This document shows, one piece after another, positions 11,622 through 24,358 of a stretch of 64,000 nucleotides of DNA (position 1 is its first letter; every line of letters begins with the position of its first letter). The position numbers were made by a program, and so were the translations under genes. Origin of the DNA: Viscum album. Its lineage: Eukaryota; Streptophyta; Magnoliopsida; Santalales; Viscaceae. Location: positions 1,258,471,424-1,258,535,423 of the forward strand of contig OY728147.1 in the NCBI GenBank assembly GCA_963277665.1, read 5' to 3'. Below the pieces are notes generated by a model that made no database searches, was not told the origin of the DNA, and saw only the letters and a list, made by a program, of their open reading frames with translations.

Positions 11622-14600
11622 TATCATGACCCGGCCAAACGGGTCTCGAGCCTCGACTCCCCAAAACATCCTCTAATAGGCCTAGGGTAGAGGACTAGAA
11701 CTGAGTATCCCATCACACACATGGGATTCCTTATCCTATCAAAACAGTACACACACACCCACATTCACCTCCAGGTAACAGTATATAGATATATAAAGGT
11801 TTAAAAGAAATGAATACATACATCAATCCCAATTATAGTATAGAAAAGGTATATAAAGGTAAAATATAGGCCCCACCAATCTAAAATTGTAAAAGAGTCC
11901 AACCTTCTCTAAAGGAGGGGATCATTGTCAAATGCTCCCACTAGAAATCCCCTTGCCCCAGCTCTGATAACAACCCTAGTCGAACTAGCTCACTAAGCTT
12001 CGCCTACCCTGGGTCCTCTTGAGACTCCATCGAAAGGCCCATGGTATGCACAAGACACAAGATATGTACAGGAAAATCACATGTAAGGGTGAGTATAATG
12101 TTACTCAATAGGCATCCCAAAACACCAAATCAAAATGGGAGTATCTAATAAGAATCATTTTAGCTCGACCCAGCTATAAGGATCCCAAAATAGAGAGAAA
12201 CTCCATCATGATACCATCCTCTGCTATACATGACTAGTCAGCTCAAACCACATGGTGTGTGATCCATGAAATGAAAACACCACAAAGAAAACCATGAAAT
12301 AGCACTAGATATACTCGTCTTAAGAAATAGGTCATAGGATATTACAAACACATTACAGGTGACATGTTTTACTCAAGGATATAAGGAAACACATAACCAA
12401 GAGAACACACCCCATTTTCACTCTCATACCAGATGATACTCGTCCGAGAGATACACTCCATCAGGTCTCACGCTGCCATCCCAGATGGTCCATCCAAGTG
12501 AACACCCTCATTTGATATTGCCACTAAGAATGTCACATTGAATTACAGTACAAGCAAAAACCTACTTGGACATTGGATCACTCCTAGAGACTATTAAGGG
12601 ATTCTTGAACCAAATCTAGAAACTCAAATATTCCCTGGATATGGGATCACCCCAAGAATCTATGGGGGATAATACAAACTGATCTAACGTTCTCCAGATC
12701 ACATCACTCAAATAAATGATCTTTTCCCATACATTGGTGGTCATTATGATACCATAAACCCCATCAGGTACAACACTATAAGTATGGGGATTTTACCAAA
12801 AATACCAAAAACTCTACAAAAACCACACATCGAGTAGGGGATCATATAACTGATGATATCACAACCCTACAAACATCGCATGTTGTATAGGGGATCATAT
12901 ACCCAAAGATTCCAACAAAACCTATAGGGGTTTCCTACTAGATAGGGGATATACACCTATATATAGATAGTCATAGTGACAACAAGGACCTGGTCTAGAG
13001 AAATATTATGCTAGAGTATCCCACCTTGACCTCAGTAGAGGGATGCTACAACTCTATCTAAGCTCATTCTTTTGACGAGTTCTCAATATTGTACAGAGGA
13101 AGTAATACTAAAAACCCTCATAGAAACTGAAGAGGGTTCATAGTCCAGTTTAGGGGATGTGATATAGAAAACCCTCATAACTAAAGGTCTTGGGGAAGTC
13201 ACTCAACTTAGATAATCAAAACAACAACAACAACAAACTAGGGTGACCCAATAAACCATGCCTATAAAGGTGTAACTGACCTAAGAAACCCACACAAAAT
13301 CTTTAATATGCTGTATCTCTTTGGCCAATATTGTGTCTACCATTGTGTTCTATGCGGAATAAAGAATTATATGCTACCCATTCTTCCAAAACAGACAACC
13401 AGGGAAAAGGTAAAATTTCACCGCTAATGCAAACACCATGCCTCATGGGGTTCACACCTCAATTTTGGTTGGAGAAAACTAAAATGTTTGTGAAATGTCC
13501 GAATTAAATTTAGGGCTTCAATGCCACCGATGGTGCATCATATGTACCTTGGATGTAGGAGATGAATCCGACATAAGAAACATCATATGATAAAAATTAT
13601 ATTATGATTATTAAAATTGGATGTTTCATGCCACCAAGCCTCGATCTCGAGACAAAAAGTTATCAAATTGGACTCCAAAGTTCTACCTTGAAGCAAGTGT
13701 CGCATTTATAAAGACGACACTTGAATCAGAAATCCAATTTTAGAGTTATAGGGGTTTAAAAAATCCCTACCCATTTTGAATAGACTGGCCTACTCTGATC
13801 GGTTTTCCCAGCCTGGGATGTCCCACTCCAGCCGGCTCGGCTCATTACGTCGGCCAATGCCTCAACCGCTGACCTGCACCACTACTATACAACATGTTAT
13901 CCAAGTGTGTTTTTGGCCTCCAATCTCCAGTTCTCAGTGCCACCCATCTCCGCCGTGGACCTTCTTGAATTGTTAGAACTTTCACGGACCACATGGAACA
14001 CCCTAGTACTCTAAATATTAATGTGATACCTTTTTTAGAAACCTAGAAACCCAATCTACACAAAAACATTGATGATTTAAAAAAAATCAAAAATGGGATC
14101 TACATTAAATCCAAAATTCACAAACATCATGGTCAAATGTGGATGCTTCAGAGTCAATTCGATGCTCTGATGCTATTGTTGAACAATCTGGGAGCGTTTA
14201 CCGTCAAGATACAAGACTGAAGGTGCATCATTTTCTCGATTTCATCCTACTATTTATCAGTGAATACGTAGAGTGGAGAGGATTCCTATGTGCACACAAG
14301 GGAGGATGGAGGATATAAGAGGATATTTCTTTAAATTTTATTATAATAATATCCTCTTAACACATCGTTGATAATGCTCACCCCAATCTAACTCTCAGCG
14401 CTGAAAAATATTTTTTTGTGCCAAGGGTAAACACAAACATATAAACAAAACCACAGTCTCAGAAATAAAATCTGAGACTCCATTTAGGAGTTATTTTAGA
14501 TCCTATATCAAAATTAAGTAATAAATTTTTTCATGAAAACACCCATGATATCTTTTTCAATAGAAGGCATGCACCCACAAAGGTTATACCCTGCCTAAGG

Positions 14601-14828
14601 AAAACGAATCGCTCCAGACTCAACCATGACCTTGGTTTTCTAATGCAAGCTACTGTTTAAGAGATAACTCATATCTACAAAATTCATAGTATAAAAAAAT
14701 GAATATTATTATAAAATATATTCTGACCACACTGGGCCATAGAAGTGCATGTCGTCTCAGCACCTAGCTCTAGAAATGTATATAGAAATATTCCAATATT
14801 TACATGGAAAATCCAGAGTCACTAAAAT
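11622..14828 (-). repeat. Element B, 5' LTR
   Basis: Pairs with 5971-9215. It begins tatcatgacc and ends near cactaaaat, where the terminal TG of the minus strand has mutated. No convincing initiator-tRNA primer site remains beside it. The four-unit array recurs at 12786-12998. Confidence 0.72.
12786..12998. repeat. About 53-bp tandem array in element B 5' LTR
   Basis: Units start at 12786, 12837, 12890 and 12945 (51, 53 and 55 bp apart), each opening with GGGGAT. It corresponds to the array at 7135-7344. Copy number is equal in both LTRs, so the array predates insertion of B. Confidence 0.62.
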
Positions 14829-16464
14829 AATATATATATAGAGTGACATGTTTTCCATTTTTTATCTAACTATCGACTAAGAAAAATACATTTAGAATAA
14901 TTTATCGAATTAGTTGGACCCTAATTATCAAAAGTAACATTGTTGAATCATTGTTAATATTTACTATATTTCTTGGAAATCCATTAACAAGATGTAGTGA
15001 CAATCTAACTAGGAATATTATTATACTAATTCAAGGTGAAACCCCTTATATTCCTTCAGTATTGGTTTCCACCCCCATGGCCTATTCAGACATGATGGGT
15101 TGTCACCCAAATTACCTGTTGACCTCTGTCTAAACAATATTATAATAATTTCAATACTATTCCCAGAAAAATGACAGGCTTCCATGAAAAGAATTGATTA
15201 TCATATTATATTTTTATTAGAGATTTAAATACATATTTTTATGGTCTACTAGTCTTATTTGAATGTTATTAAAATGAAATTAATGATCATTTTAAATATA
15301 TTTGTTTTTAATAAATTTAACCATGTGATAGAATCATTACTAAAATAAAATTTGTACTAAAAAATATTCAATCCATAAATTTCCCCCCAAAGTATCCTTA
15401 ACAATATGACATTTCTACCATATTAAAATTAAAAAGAGGTTTCTATGAATTTAAACTAATGATAAATATTATACTCATTGAACCATTCTTGTATACATAA
15501 GTTATATGTTAATGAATACACAATTTAGTCTAATATATAACAAAATCATTATATGCTTCAAGATTTTTATAACCACAATATCAAGGGTAATATAATTCAA
15601 AAAATTAATTCTACAATAATAAAATATGAATAATTATTAAATATTATTTCATATTGGAGCCTTCCATGTACTAGGGGTTGCCCTTCAAAAGACATAATTC
15701 CCTCAGTTAATACTCATGTTCCCCACATTTAAGACAATAAACAGTAAATGGAACCCTATGATTAGAGTTATTAACTTCCATCATACTGATCATTTTTCAT
15801 CATTAATTCATTTCTTTATCCCATTATTTTCCAAACCTGATGAATTTCTCTATTCCATTTAGGCACATTCTTAGGTGAATCCATTAACATTTCTATCAAT
15901 ATGAAAAATGATAATTTTTCATCAATGGTTTCCATCACTCATGATTTTATACATTTCCATTGTTTTCTTCATTGGTAAGTATATAAGCATGTTATGGTAT
16001 ATTATTTTAATCTTATTTAATGAAAACATAGCAGGAAAAATAAAAATATAACTATCTCCATCCTTCATCTCATTTTTTATCAAATCCACCACCTTTCCCT
16101 TCATATTCAATGTATTTAGAAATTGTTCAGGTTTAATCCATTGATTAAACAAAAAGAATAGTGTGAGCACCAATAATCATTTTAGGAAAACCATATGATA
16201 ATTTATAGGTTGTATAAATCATAAAACATTATCATTAATATAATATGAATTAGTTTTAACCTAGGTAATTAATATTTATCTTCTCTTAAAATCCATTATA
16301 ACCGATTTAAATCAAAATGTGAATTATACTAAGCATATCCCCCATGACTTTCATGACAGGTGCACAATATTGCATGTTACTGTATAGTAGTTAACTCCCT
16401 ATTCAATAAAAATGTTTGTTTTTTAAAGTCATTACACACATGTACATTATGCCTGAACCGGGTC
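14829..16464 (-). pseudogene. gag remnant of element A
   Basis: This is the 5' part of A's internal region on the minus strand. Near 15690-15740 a decayed zinc knuckle reads CLKCGEHEY, stop, LRELC. The two leading cysteines are in place, the histidine position has become tyrosine, and the last cysteine is displaced by one residue. It lies about 0.7 kb from the inferred LTR edge, roughly where a gag knuckle should fall (in E it is about 1.07 kb from the LTR). An 83-codon minus-strand frame at 15922-16173 has no clear match in my memory and may be upstream gag. Many stops; not functional. No pol is present between here and the polypurine tract. Confidence 0.45.
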
Positions 16465-17175
16465 TATATTATTTTTTTTCAAATAAGAGAATTATTTTTA
16501 TGAAAATAATCATAACCTGTACCATTTCAAAAAATATGATTTTTTTCAATACATATCATCAAAATACATTATAGTGTTATATTCTCTAATGTAATATTTT
16601 CTAAATCTAGTTCCTAGCATTTATATAAAACATAAATTTAGTTCAAATTATATCAACACTAACCCCAGTATCATATAGTGAGTGTATGTATTTTTTCATT
16701 GGAATTAGATACACTAAATCATATCCCGAATAACTAAATTTTTTAACAGTATTTTAAGAATTGATACGATCTTTGGTCTTGTATTACATTTAAATTCAAA
16801 AATTAAAAAATAATTTTTTAACAATAATATATTTATTAAATATATCATTTTCATGAATATCTTTCATAATAAACTTCACAAAATAATGGGAAAAGATACA
16901 AATTAAGGGTGATCTGAAATGATCAATAAGGGTTATATACCACAGAAAATAATCTTGAATCAATTAGAATAATAAATTTTGGATGGTGAACAACTAAACA
17001 TACATTCCATTTAAATATCATGAATACGTTAATAAATAAATCATAATCAATATAGAAATGTTATTAACTGAAAATAAATTCAATTTAATCAGTAAATGAT
17101 AATGAAATAGATCGATAGAAAATGTCATTGTGAAATTATAGAGAATTTTAATAAAGGAATACTAAATGAAGGATA

Positions 17176-17180
17176 CTCTT
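17176..17180. other. Target site duplication of element C (left)
   Basis: The five bases ctctt directly precede the LTR of C and recur directly after the other LTR at 26384-26388. This proves C inserted as a unit into A's LTR. Confidence 0.9.
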
Positions 17181-19203
17181 TATAACACCCCACCCTAACA
17201 TATTGGATTGAAGAGTCGGTGAGGGTTACTTTCCCTTAACCGACGTTCCCAAGGCACCAAATGTTGGAAATAAATGTCGGGGGTTCAAGAAAAATTTGGG
17301 TAACGATTTTCCCTTAAGACAAACCAACCAAACCATCCACAAACATATGATGCATGTCAACAAAACAACCAAAATCATCCATTACCCAAGGACTACCAGT
17401 TAATCCATAACGATCCTACATGCCAAAACCAATACAATCCAACATGATATTAGAGTATTATGCAGAAGACTAAACCACACAACACCATAATCCATGACAC
17501 CACCACAGCTCTACACCAAGCTCCAAGCTCCATGCTCCACCAAGACATCACAATGCACCACTAAAGGAGGGTGATGCCTTACCATTGCCCATGTAACGGT
17601 ACACGACATCTGCAAAGAAACCAAAGTTCCAAAATAGGTGGTCAGTACAACTACTCAGTTGGTTTTCCACAAATTACGTTCCAACACACGCAACTAGGAT
17701 AAAACAGTTAGCATTTTTATATGAAGTAGTTTATATAAAATAATAACAAGTGAAACCATTACCATAAGCCATAAACACCCTTACCAAGACATCCCATCCA
17801 AACCAAGTATCCAAGGTAATTCCAAACAAACATGACACAAGAAATTTCATCATTACACATTAGCACCACAATTTCCATCTTACAAAGAAATGCAGAACAA
17901 ACAACCAAAATGGTGGAGCTTCCATCCAACCTGTTCACCCATTACCAACTAGGAGCACTTCCCGTCCACTTATCCTTTGATCATGGCACTTCCATCCAGT
18001 AACCATCCCCTTATTATAGTGGTACTTCCTGCTCACATCCACACAAAATTTCCAACAAGGCATAACCTAGCATATAACCCATCTTGGCCACAACAACATG
18101 AAAATAACCATTTCCACAACATGACAAACCACTTCAATAAATCACCCATTATTGAAACCACCCTTAAATAATTTTCCATGACAAACCCAATTTCAATAAA
18201 ACAACATCTTTATTGAAAACAATTTTCATCAACCATTTTCACAAATCAATCACTGCCACCCACTTTAAAATCTACATTTTAAAATCCACAACAAGAACAT
18301 TTCACCACAAAACCACTTTTCCTCTCAAATCCCCAAAACATCACAAAAGGGATTTCCAATCATATTCACACATTAAAATACAATTAATTTTAAACACAAA
18401 AAATTAAATGTAACCAATAACCTCTAGTTTTAACCTTGTGGAGTTGAGAGAGAATCCACCGACCATTAGGGTTCCTGAGATATCGACCCACGAGAAATCA
18501 CACCTCATATCCGGCGAACTCACCATAGAAACCTCTCTATATCCCCTTACCTAACATTCACAAGCCATAAAATCAACATCCAAGGCCACCAAAAACATAT
18601 ATCTACACACAACAAGTGTAGATATATAAAAATGAGATAGAGGATATAATATATATCTAGAGGAAACCACAATAAGCTAAGAGTAGAGACTTACCTGGGA
18701 GAAAACACCTTCAATCCACAAAGAAACCTCTTCCAAACGCTTCCAAAATGAGTGGGATAACACCTTAAACCCTTGAGAACCTAGAATACCAAGTGAGACT
18801 TGAGTGGGAGGATGTTTGAACTATTTTAGACCAAGACCGAGGATGCACAGACATTAAAACCCCAACGTTAAGTGGTCGAACGGTTAGTATGCACGGTTTG
18901 TCAAACCGTGCTCTAACCATGCACACGCTACTCTCGAGAGAGAAAGGGTCTGAATAGTTTCCTCACAGATTTTGGCGAACGTGCACAGGCCGTACGAAGC
19001 CTACTACCTCCCCCTGCACGATTTCTTAAAGAACCCGCATGGTTTCCCATAATCGTGCTCAAACCGTGCTCTCTAAAAAAAAGCCTCCAAACGTATTCAA
19101 AATCCATTCCAAACTCTCCCAAAATCTTCTCAAATCATACCATGCAATTAAGACAAATAAAAAGGCATAAAAAGGCTACATACCTCAAACCGAGGGTGCA
19201 ACA
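17181..19203 (-). repeat. Element C, 3' LTR
   Basis: Begins tataacacccc (the outer G has become A) and ends gagggtgcaaca beside the polypurine tract. It aligns along its length with 24359-26383, for example gacgttcccaagg near 17243/24421 and the ctacacaacaagtgtagat-type block near 18602/25790. It contains a strong inverted repeat at 18882-18918. Confidence 0.93.
18882..18918. promoter_or_regulatory. 37-bp inverted repeat in element C LTR
   Basis: The outer arms GGTTAG and CTAACC enclose perfect inner arms GCACGGTTT and AAACCGTGC around GTC. Further CACGGTT/AACCGTG words lie close by up to 19070. In the other LTR (about 26060-26100) the outer arms survive and the inner ones have decayed. It could be a transcription-factor site cluster or an RNA or DNA hairpin; the function is unknown. 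Confidence 0.6.
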
Positions 19204-19214
19204 TTCTCCCCACC
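19204..19214 (-). other. Polypurine tract of element C
   Basis: On the minus strand ggtggggagaa directly precedes the LTR start TGTTGCACCC. About 20 bases upstream the motif TTTTCGAGGATGGAA keeps most of the hairpin described for D and E. Confidence 0.85.
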
Positions 19215-19256
19215 ATTGGAAATTCCATCCTCGAAAAGTAGAGAACCCACCCTTTA

Positions 19257-19499
19257 CTAATAGAGCTCGGGCCATTGCTCGACCATCTCTTTCTCCTGAT
19301 CCCAAGTCTCCCCTTGGATCTGGCCCTGCTCCCACAAAACCAGAACTAAACCGATGATTTTACCCCGAAAGACATTCTCTTGCCTGTCCACAACCCAAAC
19401 TGGCACGTGCACCAACAAAGAATCTGGCTCTACCTCAACATAATCCCATCGAATAACATGGCCCAGATCCGGATGATACTTTTTCAACTACGACACATG
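19257..19499 (-). pseudogene. Element C integrase tail with chromodomain-like end
   Basis: The minus-strand frame ends with PVWVVDRQENVF, then LVLVLWEQG and GETWDQEKEMVEQWPEL. This matches the C-terminal chromodomain pattern of plant chromovirus integrases (ILDR...LR, VKVLW, ATWE.E..M, P.LF). That domain is thought to guide integration towards particular chromatin. Several core residues are altered. It lies directly before the hairpin and polypurine tract, as expected for the pol C-terminus. Confidence 0.7.
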
Positions 19500-20633
19500 A
19501 AAAACATTGTGCACCACATTGAATCTAGGTGCAAAAGCCAAACGATAGGCCACCTCATCAACCCGCTCAAGAAATTAAAAAGGTCCAACAAACCTTGGAG
19601 ATAACTTTACCTTCTTTCCAAACCGACAAAGTCCCAACCTACGAGTGATCCTCAAGAAAACATGATCACTCACCTCGAACGACAACGGTCATCGATGATG
19701 ATCCACATACGATTTCTGACGACTCTAATCTGTCTCCATTCTCTTCCTGATTAACATGTTCTTATCTGTAGTTTCTTATACAAGGCTCGATCCAACCATC
19801 GAGGACTCACCCATTTCCACCCATTATAGCGGAGAACGACACGACTTCCTATACAATGCTTCAAAAAAATCCATATGTATGGATTCATAATAATTATTAT
19901 TGTACGAGAGCTCATCCAAAGACAAGTGCTCCTCCTACGAGCCACCAAAATCTATGACACAAGCTCACAACATATCCTCTAATGTTTGTATCGCCCTCAA
20001 GGAATGACCATCCATCTGAGGATGATACACTATGCTCATAGGCAAATTTTTCCCAAGGGCTTGTTTCAAGGATTTCAAGAAATAAGATGTGAACCTCAGA
20101 TCTCTATCTGATACGATTGAAACTAGAACACCATGACTCTTTACCACCACCTAGATATAGATTTAGGACAGATCCTCCACCATATGAGATTGACGAATCA
20201 GGATGAAATGGGATGAATTCATTAGCCGATACACTATCACCCAAATGAAATCGTAATTTCTAACCGTTCTCGGGAGACCTGTGAAAAAATCCATCGCTAT
20301 TTGCTCCCACTTCCAAACAAGGATTGGTAAAGACTAAAACATTCTTGTTGTCCTCTGATGCTCTACCTTGACCTGTCAGCAAGTCAAGCATCTCAAAACA
20401 AACTTAGACACTCTTCTGTTCATACAAGCCCACCAGAACTGTGCTTTCAAATCATTATACATTTTTTGAATTCGAGGATGAACATCCCATCTGTAATGAT
20501 GACACGCCCTGAGATGATCCACCTGACAAGCAACTTGTACAACCATATGATTCCAAAAACACAAAACTGAAGCTCCATTTAGTCGCCAACCCTCAATGGT
20601 TTCATCACCATTGAGTTTTGACCTCATTTTCAA
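19500..20633 (-). pseudogene. Element C integrase (zinc domain and catalytic core)
   Basis: Integrase would join the element's DNA to the chromosome. Near 20376-20500 the HHCC zinc domain is visible as HHYRWDVHP followed by LRCLTC. The first catalytic aspartate lies in MDFFTGLPR near 20270. The second is in VSDRDLRFTS near 20105. The third position, normally the glutamate of a SERTIQTLED segment, reads SLRAIQTLED, so the catalytic glutamate is lost. Stops separate the pieces. Downstream, towards 19500, integrase-like text is faint. Confidence 0.75.
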
Positions 20634-20657
20634 ACACTCATAATCAGATATCTGTGC

Positions 20658-21182
20658 CTATTTAACTAAGAAAACCAATTCAGGAATCAAAAAAACTAGA
20701 AAGAAGACCACTTTATCACCCTGGTCCTCACATTCCAACTGCATGTCAGCTATAAACAACATCAACTGCCACTGGTCCGATGCATGTGTCACCACCTGTG
20801 CATATGAGTTTCTACATAATGCATCCGCCACCAAATTTACTTTACTAGGTGTGTACATAAAGTCAAAATCAAACATATGGAGATATTCCATCCATATCCT
20901 TTGCCTCAAGTTCAAGTCCCTTTGTAAGAAAAGGTGCTTTAAGCTCTTGTGATCTGTATATTCCATGAACTTCTCACCGAGGAGATAATAACGCAACACT
21001 TTCAAAGCATGGACCACTACTGCCAATTCCAAATCACGAGTTGGGTAGTTCTTCTCATTCACCCTCAACCTCCGTGATCCATATGCAACCACATGATTTC
21101 CTTGAATGAGAATGCACCCCAACCCTGATCCTGATGCATCGTAATACACCATGTACCCTATTCTGAGTTCAAGAAAAACCAT
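20658..21182 (-). pseudogene. Element C RNase H
   Basis: A 174-codon open minus-strand frame with the Ty3/gypsy RNase H landmarks: VYYDASGSGLGC with the first aspartate, RDLELAVVVHALK with the glutamate, and [11 protein letters not shown] with the second aspartate. It then runs into the linker LVADALCR that precedes integrase. RNase H removes the RNA strand during reverse transcription. All three acidic residues are present, but the frame is cut off from RT upstream. Residues after about 140 look degenerate. Confidence 0.8.
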
Positions 21183-21189
21183 GATTGGT

Positions 21190-22080
21190 GCTATGGTAAG
21201 GTGACCCTTTAGCTCTTCAAAACACTACTAACACTATTCATTCCACTGGAATAGAATATTATTTCGTGTTAAAACTGTCGTCGGTGAACCCAAACATGAA
21301 AAATCATGAAAAAAACACCGATAATACCCAGATAGAAAAAAGAAACTTCGTACCTCATACACATTCTTCAGCGGTTTCCACGAGATAATAGCCTCTATCT
21401 TTTCCAGATCCACTAAAACACCCCTTTCAGAAATCACATGGCCAAGAAAACGGACTTCCTATATTCAGAAGACAAACTATGAAAATTTGGCTTACAACTG
21501 ATGATCCCTCAAGATCCACAGAACTGTCATTAAGTGTTTCTCATGATCCACCTTTTTCTATGAATACACCAGAATATCATCCACAAACACCACCACAAAT
21601 TAATCCAGATATCTCTAAAATATCTGATTCATCAATTCCATGAACACCACTAGAGCATTTGTTAGACCAAAGGGAATAACCACATATTCATGATGGACAT
21701 ATCTACATCTGAAAGCTATTTTAGGAATATCTTCCTTCCTCACCCGCAACTGGTGATATCCCGACCTCAGGTCGAGCTAGGAGATCCACTGCTCTTCCCT
21801 CAACTAGTTAAACAATTCATCAATTCGTGGAAATGGATATCTGTTCTTTATCGTAATTTTGTTAATTCTATAATAATCAACACAGAGCCTCAAGGTTTCA
21901 TCATCCTTTTTCACAAACAACACTGGAACTGCCCACAGAGACATGCTAGGCCGGATAAACCCTTTGTTTTCTAACTCATCCTACTCGTCTTTCAATTCCT
22001 GCAATTTATCAGCTGCCATCCGGTAAGAAGGAAGTGAGATAAAACTGGTCCCTGGAAAGAGATCAATGGTAAAATCCACT
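21190..22080 (-). pseudogene. Element C reverse transcriptase
   Basis: Copies element RNA into DNA. Readable minus-strand blocks in order are [60 protein letters not shown], the active-site box FVDDILVYS (codons at 21576-21587, both aspartates kept), [10 protein letters not shown], and a degenerate SFF-SGYYR thumb near 21330. At least six in-frame stops lie among these blocks, so it is inactive. Confidence 0.82.
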
Positions 22081-22106
22081 TCTCTTATGGGAGGTAACCC
22101 ATAGAA

Positions 22107-22620
22107 TTATTTAGTAAAAACAACAATGAACAGATCCACCACTACCGGAAGAACATTCTTCTCAACACCCTTTAATGATTCCAATGACAACACCACCAAC
22201 TGATATGATAACGTGCCGACTACTGGTGCCAACAAACCTGTTTCACCATGACTTTCATGCCTCTCTACTCTAATGAGATGTCTAACACCATCGTGTGTCA
22301 TAAAATCCACTATATAAGCATTACAGTCGATGTGGGCCTTAAACACCACCAACCAATCCATTCCCAGGATTACATCATATTCATCCATCTCAAGCACTGA
22401 GAAATTTCACATTAGCTCAAACTCGCCCACAACGATACGACATGATCTACACAAGAGGGCTAGAAACTCTCTTTGGCCCATAGGTGATTGACGTTTCAAA
22501 ACTGAAGGCATCATTTCTACCCTTAAACCCAGCAACTCAATCACACGTGTTGCAAAAAAAGAGTGTGAATCACCTATATCAAAGAACACTTTAATCAAGG
22601 TGGAATTTAAAAGAATAGTA
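22107..22620 (-). pseudogene. Element C aspartic protease
   Basis: The active-site segment reads FFDIGDSHSF near 22557-22580. The family has D-S/T-G here, so the serine or threonine is now isoleucine. The second landmark [10 protein letters not shown] is intact near 22350-22385. The pair marks a retropepsin-type protease that would cut the gag-pol polyprotein. It is split over two frames (22407-22598 and 22107-22397). Confidence 0.75.
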
Positions 22621-22869
22621 CCTCACACTATGGATGGTCCCAAATGATTCTACACCACAACCTGATCTACTCCGAACAATTCCTTGGTTTCCACACTCTG
22701 CTCTATATTGCCATGCTGAAGAGTTCTGGTGTTCTGATAATCACCATAAATGAATTTTCTCTGCTGAAAAGAGGTATGCTATTGTCCCCATCCCGTCAAA
22801 GAATACGATTCCTGCGATCCCTGAGTAGTGTCATGTGCACCAGAACTCGGAGAATTCCGACAATAGTAC

Positions 22870-24100
22870 TAAAGATACCCCATCTTCATTAAATTGTGAC
22901 ATGATCGAGGTTATTCTGTACAATCCTGCTTGATTTGTGCCGTAGAGATACACTGAAAACAGCCTGGTTTGCTCTAGGGCTTCAGAGGAAGATTTACCGA
23001 TCCTACCATTGGATTATGCGCCATACTCCGGCCTTGGGAATAAGTGTACCTCCTTCGCTTGAACCCAGCGTTAGAGATACCACTTTTCCCCATTGCTACC
23101 ACCATGTTTCCTCCACCCAGAGCTCCCAACAGATCCCTCTGAGCCACCGATGCTCGATTAACCATCTCTGTGTAATCACTAATACACAGAACTGGTATTT
23201 TTGAAAGAATTTCTTGCCTTAACACTAATTTTAAGATCCATGCCTTCAATGACATGCTACCCTCCACATCGGGTGAAAACCTCACTAAACTGATAAACAT
23301 AGCTGCATACTCTGTCAGAGACATTTTCTCTTTCTTCAAACTGAGGAAATCAGTTGTGCGTTGAATTATGAAGGTATGAGGGTAGAATTATTTGTTAAAC
23401 CATTCCTCAGGGCCTTCCCACGTCATACCATGGTCCACTCCAACTTGGACTACCAACTCCCACCACTGAATGGAAAGATATTTCAACATATACGTGGACA
23501 ACTTCACATTCAACTCTACCAGTTTTCCCAAGAATTTGAAGATCTTGTTCATTCAATTCAACCATGCTTCTGCCCTCTCTAGCTCTGAATCACCCCTGAA
23601 GATGGGTGGATTCTGCTTTTGAAACTGAACTGCATGATCAACATGCCTTGGTTCATTTGCTTTGTTTCCACTTTCCACAAATTTTAAAGATTTCACTATA
23701 CTTTTCACTAGCTACTGGTTCACCTGAGGTTCAGGTGCAACCACATTTTCAGCATCCTCCTCTAGTTGGTCTCTACGATGCCTACCCTGTACCATTTCAA
23801 TAAATAAAAAACAAACCACCATGAGTCTCACTTCTATAGACATTATGAATTTCCATTTAAATTCACATTACAAAACACTATCACAATGAGGCTTTCCACA
23901 TTTCCATATTTTCCATGTTTCGCCATTTTTTTTGAAAACCAAACCATTTTCAAAATTCTATCAGTTTCCATGTTTCAAATACATCTGTTTTAAAACCCAA
24001 TTCAGATTTTTTTTCAACATCCACACATTCAAATCACACCACAAATCTTTGTACCCTAATAAAATATGAATCCTAGAGGGAATTCATTTATACCATGCAT
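22870..24100 (-). pseudogene. Element C gag
   Basis: The minus strand shows the gag core near 23350-23640: a segment with paired tryptophans (QWWELVVQ), then MTWEGPEEWFN and a FYP-like word. It continues at 23339 with MKKEKMSLTEYAAMFISLVRFSPD, the usual SV.EY...F..L.RF.P block after the core. The zinc knuckle near 22880-22925 is wrecked: the first cysteine and the histidine are in place, the second cysteine is a stop, and the last is methionine. Gag would form the particle. The N-terminal part, towards 24100, is not clearly readable. Confidence 0.7.
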
Positions 24101-24358
24101 TCCATGCTCATCTCATTGGCTACACCCACGAAAATTAGATATACAATGCCTATAAGTGTCTCCAAACACTTATGTACCTAACTCCTTGGTAACTTGAAGT
24201 TCAGCATCAAAGGATTAGCTAAGTCATTTTATGATATACATTTCATGTTCCAACATTCAAACTCCTTGCTACCATTCCGACTCAAGGAATATACCACAAC
24301 AAATGTCAACTCCAAATCCGAGAATCAACTCCAAAGGGCCAAACAAGATGATAGAAAT

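Larger units (their letters stand above)
5971..14828 (-). mobile_element. Element B: gag-only Ty3/gypsy-type element inside A
   Basis: The direct repeats 5971-9215 and 11622-14828 (about 3.2 kb each) flank only 2.4 kb of internal DNA. Both begin with tatca-gacc on the plus strand. The left one ends in tctaca followed by tcctctccacctt, a minus-strand polypurine tract, so the element runs right to left. The internal part has a gag core and a zinc knuckle but no protease, RT, RNase H or integrase. The U3 start and U5 end of its LTRs resemble those of element D, so B is probably a non-autonomous or deleted relative of D. I could not recognise a target duplication, and the TG at the right border is lost. 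Confidence 0.75.

Noticed and set aside
15922..16173. 83-codon minus-strand frame as a separate gene
   Set aside because: It sits where the gag of element A should be, between the knuckle remnant and the LTR; better explained as gag debris.
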